The notes below the pieces were generated by a model that had not been told where the DNA came from, did no database searches, and worked only from the letters and a program-made list of their open reading frames with translations. Below are positions 59,998 to 64,000 of a DNA stretch of 64,000 bases, piece after piece (within the stretch, counting starts at the first letter, position 1; the number at the start of each line of letters is the position of its first letter). Both the position numbers and the translations under genes were made by a program. Origin of the DNA: Flavobacteriaceae bacterium (GTDB lineage: Bacteria > Bacteroidota > Bacteroidia > Flavobacteriales > Flavobacteriaceae); NCBI GenBank assembly GCA_018646605.1, contig JABGUL010000007.1:62001-126000 (forward strand), read 5' to 3'.

Positions 59998-62844
59998 TCA
60001 ACTATTTAAATATGAATCTAGAGGAAGACAGCTACAAACTAAATTACGATCTCCATAGGCTTCATCAACCCTTCTAACACTTGGCCAGAATTTATTTTCA
60101 TATACAAATTCTAGAGGAAAGGCAGCTTTTTGACGGCTGTAGGGGAAGTCCCATTTGTCATCAGTAACCATAGCTAATGTGTGTGGTGCATTTTTTAAAA
60201 GTAGGTGTTCCTTTTCACCACCAGCAATTTCCATTCTGATTGAAATCATTGCATCACAAAAACGATCCATTTCACTTACATTTTCACTTTCAGTAGGTTC
60301 AATCATCATTGTTCCAGGTACTGGAAATGAAACTGTAGGAGCATGAAAGCCATAGTCCATGAGACGTTTTGCAATATCTACCACTTCTATTCCAAATTCT
60401 TTAAAAGACCTACAATCAATAATAAGTTCGTGAGCCGCTCTCCCTTTAATACCTGTATATAAAACATCATAGGCACCTTCAAGCCTTTTCTGTATATAAT
60501 TAGCGTTCAAAATTGCTATTTCTGTTGCTTTTCTTAGTCCTGAACCTCCCAACATTTCAATGTATCCGTAAGAAATAAGGCAAGCTAGAGCGGAGCCAAA
60601 AGGAGCTCCAGAAATTGCAGTAATTGCTTGGTCTCCACCAGTTTGAATGACAGGGTTTCCTGGTAAAAAAGGCGCTAAATGTTTTGCAACACAGATAGGC
60701 CCTACACCCGGTCCACCTCCTCCGTGAGGAATGGCAAATGTTTTGTGTAGATTCAGATGGCAAACATCTGCTCCAATTACTGCTGGGCTTGTCAAGCCCA
60801 CTTGTGCATTCATGTTTGCTCCGTCCATATAGACCTGCCCTCCATAATCATGAATAAGTTTTGTTATTTCCTTAATTTTAGTTTCAAACACACCATGCGT
60901 ACTAGGATATGTAATCATTAATGCAGAAAGATTGTCTTTGTGTAAAAGAGCTTTTTCTTGTAAATCGTCCCAATCAATGTTCCCTTTTTTATCGGTTCCA
61001 GTTACAACAACAGTCATACCAGCCATAACTGCAGAGGCTGGATTTGTTCCATGTGCAGATGCTGGAATGATGCATATATTTCTATGAAAATCCTTTCTTG
61101 ATTCATGATAGGCACGTATTACCATTAATCCAGAATATTCTCCTTGTGCACCAGAATTTGGCTGTAAAGAGGTTGCAGCAAACCCTGTAACCACATTAAG
61201 TTGTTCTGTGAGATGCGAAAGCATTTTTTGATAACCTGCTGCTTGATCTACAGGGACAAAAGGATGTATTGCTCCCCAGTTAGAATCACTCAAGGGAAGC
61301 ATTTCTGAAGCTGCATTGAGTTTCATGGTGCATGATCCTAAAGAGATCATGGAGTGGTTTAGAGCTAAATCTTTTCGTTCAAGGGACTTTATATAGCGCA
61401 TTAAGGCCGTTTCTGAGTGATAAGAGTTGAAAACAGGATGTGTCAAAAAAGCACTTTTTCTCAGGTCTTCTTTTGGAAGTTTTATAGGAACTGTTCCGTT
61501 TGAAGTTATATCAGAATTATCTTTTTCGAGGGATTCTGAAAACACCATTACTATTTGATCAATATCATGATTTGAAGTGGTCTCATTTATTGAAATGCAA
61601 ACGGTGTTTTCGTCGGGATAATAAAAGTTAATCTCTTTTTTCTCTGCAATTTTTTTAATATTTTTTGCATTTGCTTCAATAGATAATGTGTCAAAAAAGA
61701 ATTCATTTTTTTGATTTAGTCCAAGGTGCTTAATTTTTTCGTTTAGCGATGAGGTTTTTTTATGAATTCCATTAGCAATGTATTGAAGTCCTTTGGGACC
61801 ATGATAGACAGCATACATTCCTGCCATTACAGCCAAGAGAACTTGTGCGGTGCATATATTGGATGTGGCTCGATCTCTTTTAATATGTTGCTCCCTAGTC
61901 TGAAGTGCCATGCGAAGTGCTGGATTTTCGTTTAGATCACGTGTTTGTCCAATGATTCTTCCAGGAATATTTCTTTTATAATGCTCTTTAGTAGCAAAGA
62001 AGGCTGCATGTGGCCCTCCATAGCCTAAGGGAATACCAAAACGCTGTGTCGTACCTACAACTACATCAGCGCCATTTTGACCTGGCGATTCTAAAACAAC
62101 CAAACTCATAATATCTGCCGCCACAACAGTACATATTCCAAACTCTTTAGCTCTATCGATCCATTTTTTTAAATTTGGAATTGCACCATGTTTTCCAGGA
62201 TATTGGAGTATCGCTCCAAAGAAGTTTGTGCTGTAAGTATGTCCTTCTGGATTTCCAATATTTAATTCTATTCCTAGTGGTGTAGCACGTGTTTTTAATA
62301 AGGAGAGCGTTTGCGGTAAAATATTTTCGTCAACAAAAAAATGGTGTGCTTCATTTTTTTTCTGTTCACGTGTACGAGCTCCAAAGAGCATTGTCATCGC
62401 TTCCGCTGCAGCAGTGCTTTCGTCTAAAAGTGAAGCATTTGCCAATTCCATTCCAGTGAGATCACAAACTAGCGTTTGAAAATTGAATAAAGCCTCAAGT
62501 CTACCTTGAGCAATTTCAGCTTGATATGGTGTGTAAGCGGTATACCATCCTGGATTTTCTAGTATGTTACGCTGAATAACAGCGGGAGTGATTGTTGCAT
62601 GATAACCTAAACCGATATAGGTTTCAAATGATTTATTTTCACGACCTAGTTTTTGGATTTTTTTAGAAAAAGCATATTCACTTATTCCACCTGGTAAATC
62701 CAAATCAGTGTCAAGGCGGATCGTTTCGGGAATGGTTTCCTCAAGTAATTGCTCTATCGATTCAGCCCCAATTTTAGCAAGCATTTTCTTAATCTCATCT
62801 TCATTTGGGCCAATGTGTCTTTCAACAAACTTATCCGTTCTCAT
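59998..62844 (-). CDS. gcvP: glycine dehydrogenase (decarboxylating), glycine cleavage P-protein
   Basis: The 948-residue PLP enzyme decarboxylates glycine and passes the aminomethyl group to the H-protein. The N-terminal half has GPNEDEIKKMLAKIG, GYGGPHAAFFA and GRIIGQTRDLNENPALRMAL. The C-terminal half has the PLP lysine K701 in NLHKTFAIPHGGGGPGVGP and a FGSALACLISYGYIEMLGG region. It is the single-chain form of about 950 residues. gcvH and gcvT are not in the window. An exact TATTTTTG promoter element lies 16 bp upstream of the ATG. Confidence 0.97.
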   Translation of the reverse strand: MRTDKFVERHIGPNEDEIKKMLAKIGAESIEQLLEETIPETIRLDTDLDLPGGISEYAFSKKIQKLGRENKSFETYIGLGYHATITPAVIQRNILENPGWYTAYTPYQAEIAQGRLEALFNFQTLVCDLTGMELANASLLDESTAAAEAMTMLFGARTREQKKNEAHHFFVDENILPQTLSLLKTRATPLGIELNIGNPEGHTYSTNFFGAILQYPGKHGAIPNLKKWIDRAKEFGICTVVAADIMSLVVLESPGQNGADVVVGTTQRFGIPLGYGGPHAAFFATKEHYKRNIPGRIIGQTRDLNENPALRMALQTREQHIKRDRATSNICTAQVLLAVMAGMYAVYHGPKGLQYIANGIHKKTSSLNEKIKHLGLNQKNEFFFDTLSIEANAKNIKKIAEKKEINFYYPDENTVCISINETTSNHDIDQIVMVFSESLEKDNSDITSNGTVPIKLPKEDLRKSAFLTHPVFNSYHSETALMRYIKSLERKDLALNHSMISLGSCTMKLNAASEMLPLSDSNWGAIHPFVPVDQAAGYQKMLSHLTEQLNVVTGFAATSLQPNSGAQGEYSGLMVIRAYHESRKDFHRNICIIPASAHGTNPASAVMAGMTVVVTGTDKKGNIDWDDLQEKALLHKDNLSALMITYPSTHGVFETKIKEITKLIHDYGGQVYMDGANMNAQVGLTSPAVIGADVCHLNLHKTFAIPHGGGGPGVGPICVAKHLAPFLPGNPVIQTGGDQAITAISGAPFGSALACLISYGYIEMLGGSGLRKATEIAILNANYIQKRLEGAYDVLYTGIKGRAAHELIIDCRSFKEFGIEVVDIAKRLMDYGFHAPTVSFPVPGTMMIEPTESENVSEMDRFCDAMISIRMEIAGGEKEHLLLKNAPHTLAMVTDDKWDFPYSRQKAAFPLEFVYENKFWPSVRRVDEAYGDRNLVCSCLPLDSYLNS

Positions 62845-62860
62845 ACATTAGAAATTTCAG

Positions 62861-62868
62861 CAAAAATA
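62861..62868 (-). promoter_or_regulatory. -7 promoter element of gcvP
   Basis: TATTTTTG on the minus strand is an exact TAnnTTTG match 16 bp before the gcvP ATG. I see no glycine riboswitch-like structure in the 119-bp intergenic region. Confidence 0.4.
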
Positions 62869-62963
62869 GAATATATACAGGACATTTTTTTTGTTCTTTC
62901 ACCAGTTCTTATTTTTTTTTTTAAAAACAAACTTCAACTCCTTTAAAGTTTCGATATTTACAT

Positions 62964-63785
62964 GTGCTAAAAGTATTTAAAAATTGTTTTCATTTTTATG
63001 TTAAATCCAGTATTCATGTGGCTTTATCTGTAACTTGTATGGGTGCCTTAGCGAATGGTTTTGTGTATGGAAGCACCTCTCAAAACCTGTTAATATTTAT
63101 TTTTTTAAGTACTCTTTTTGTCTATAATTTCATTAAGTATTTCTCCATATTTATATCCTCTTCCAAAAGAAAAAAAAATCCAGGGCTTTTTATTCTTTTA
63201 GTAACTAGCGGATTACTCACTTTTGGATTTTTTTTTGCGCTCACTAATTTAGCAAAGGTGTTTGTTGTTTTAGGGGGACTCTTGGTTGTATTATATACAA
63301 TTCCTTTTTTTGGTGAAACGTCAAATTGGCGTAACAAAAAAGGGTGGAAAATATACTTAGTAGCTCTTAGTTGGGTTTTGCTGACCGTTGGGGTTCCTTT
63401 TGCATCTTCATCAGACTTTTCATTTAGCTTATTTATGAAATGGTTTATTATTCAATTTTTTTATGTTTGGGTAGCTACTTTGCCTTTTGAGATTAGAGAT
63501 TCTTCAAAAGACACTATTCATTTGAGAACGATTCCTCAGCAGTTAGGAATTTACAAAACAAAAAAGCTTGGTTTCTTTTTGTTGACGGTTGCTCTTATTT
63601 TTACTGTTCTTGTATTTTCAAATGATTTATTAGTTTTAGCACCAGCTTTTATTGCTTTTATGTTACTTGGTAGTGCTCTTTTTTATTGTTCTCCTCAAGA
63701 CTCTAATTATTTTACTAGTTTTTGGATAGAGGGGATTCCTATAGTTTGGTGGATGAGTTTCCATCTAATTTCTTATTTTTATTAA
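62964..63785 (+). CDS. UbiA-like membrane protein, GTG start
   Basis: The 273-residue polytopic protein has about eight hydrophobic helices and a UbiA-prenyltransferase-like layout (VYNFIKYFSIFIS, then DVR-like IRDSSKDTIHLRTIPQQLG). The usual two aspartate-rich NDxxD motifs are weak: only RDSSKD is seen, so prenyltransferase activity is uncertain. The start is GTG at 62964: an ATG two bases earlier is in another frame and soon terminates. It is followed after 9 bp by a rhodanese lipoprotein gene. Confidence 0.7.
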   Translation: MLKVFKNCFHFYVKSSIHVALSVTCMGALANGFVYGSTSQNLLIFIFLSTLFVYNFIKYFSIFISSSKRKKNPGLFILLVTSGLLTFGFFFALTNLAKVFVVLGGLLVVLYTIPFFGETSNWRNKKGWKIYLVALSWVLLTVGVPFASSSDFSFSLFMKWFIIQFFYVWVATLPFEIRDSSKDTIHLRTIPQQLGIYKTKKLGFFLLTVALIFTVLVFSNDLLVLAPAFIAFMLLGSALFYCSPQDSNYFTSFWIEGIPIVWWMSFHLISYFY

Positions 63786-63794
63786 AACAATACT

Positions 63795-64000
63795 ATGAAA
63801 AAACTCATTCTAATTTTATTTATTTCGTGCACTCAAAACACAAGTTTTATTGAAGTCGTAAACAAAGAAGCATATCTTGAACTTATAAAACAAAACCATC
63901 AAATAATAGATGTCAGAACACCCAATGAATTTGAGAATGGACATATAGAAAATGCTGTGAATATTGATTTTAAAGCAGCTGATTTTATAGAAAATATTTC
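63795..64000 (+). CDS. rhodanese-like lipoprotein, 5' fragment
   Basis: The 68 codons present encode a lipoprotein signal (KLILILFISC) and the start of a rhodanese-like domain: YLELIKQNHQIIDVRTPNEF, then GHIENAVNID. This is the standard DVRxxxE..GHIxGAxN entry of the rhodanese fold. The catalytic cysteine loop lies beyond the window edge. The ATG at 63795 begins 9 bp after the UbiA-like gene. Confidence 0.75.
   Translation, partial: MKKLILILFISCTQNTSFIEVVNKEAYLELIKQNHQIIDVRTPNEFENGHIENAVNIDFKAADFIENI

Noticed and set aside
62845-62963. Glycine riboswitch upstream of gcvP
   Set aside because: The region is AT-rich with homopolymer runs and shows none of the conserved paired G-rich cores.

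Overview
The window reads as a dense, AT-rich chromosomal segment of a member of the Bacteroidota, most likely a marine member of the Flavobacteriaceae. Several things point there. GldJ, PorV and the type IX secretion plug protein are present, and they are restricted to this phylum. A full six-subunit Na+-NQR is linked to ApbE. Exact TAnnTTTG promoter elements lie just upstream of many genes, while Shine-Dalgarno signals are weak. Genes are packed tightly enough that convergent neighbours often share their stop codons, which suggests a streamlined genome. I see no phage, IS element, integrase, CRISPR array, rRNA or riboswitch.

Layout. 1-6.6 kb: 5' end of a DEAD-box helicase, an aminotransferase, a front-end-type fatty acid desaturase, rsmG, pruA, apaG and the T9SS plug protein. 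6.7-14.0 kb: nqrABCDEF, a small uncharacterised protein and the FMN transferase apbE. 14.0-17.7 kb: gpmI, a thioredoxin-like lipoprotein, map and a methyltransferase as one minus-strand operon. 17.8-24.7 kb: rsgA, dtd, murB, an aminotransferase, a DUF1573 protein and valS. 24.7-29.1 kb: rsfS-ftsH-LUD protein-cdsA-psd as one minus-strand operon. 29.1-36.3 kb: birA, pyrE, a Nudix hydrolase, coaD, ddl, a PASTA protein, a RluD-type pseudouridine synthase, yaaA, a VanY-type peptidase and a GNAT acetyltransferase. 36.3-42.2 kb: envelope proteins, an M1 aminopeptidase, a TatA-like protein, an O-methyltransferase, a flavin reductase and a DUF2147 protein. 42.3-44.6 kb: the only loosely packed part, with small membrane proteins, a CRP/FNR-type palindrome, a stretch of about 580 bp without a convincing gene, and tRNA-Val(GAC). 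44.6-48.5 kb: a two-subunit sodium:solute symporter followed by acs. 48.5-53.2 kb: murF, gldJ and porV. 53.3-57.2 kb: pdhA, the two-lipoyl pdhC, an SDR and a SprT-like protein. 57.2-62.8 kb: mlaF-mlaE, a FabH-like ketosynthase and gcvP. 62.9-64 kb: a UbiA-like membrane protein and a truncated rhodanese lipoprotein.

How the genes work together. Nqr pumps Na+ while oxidising NADH, ApbE supplies its covalent FMN, and a Na+-coupled carboxylate symporter next to acetyl-CoA synthetase could use that gradient for acetate uptake. Pyruvate dehydrogenase, GcvP, PruA and GpmI cover central carbon and amino acid catabolism. MurB, MurF, Ddl and VanY serve peptidoglycan, and Psd, CdsA and Mla serve phospholipids. 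GldJ, PorV and the plug protein belong to type IX secretion and gliding.

I did not find a clearly new multi-gene system. The observations most worth following up are the run of convergent gene pairs with 4-bp interlocked stop codons and no terminators, the near-leaderless promoters (including one that overlaps a divergent start codon), the conserved-looking orphan protein between nqrF and apbE, the absence of porU between gldJ and porV, and the palindrome upstream of a DoxX-like pair.
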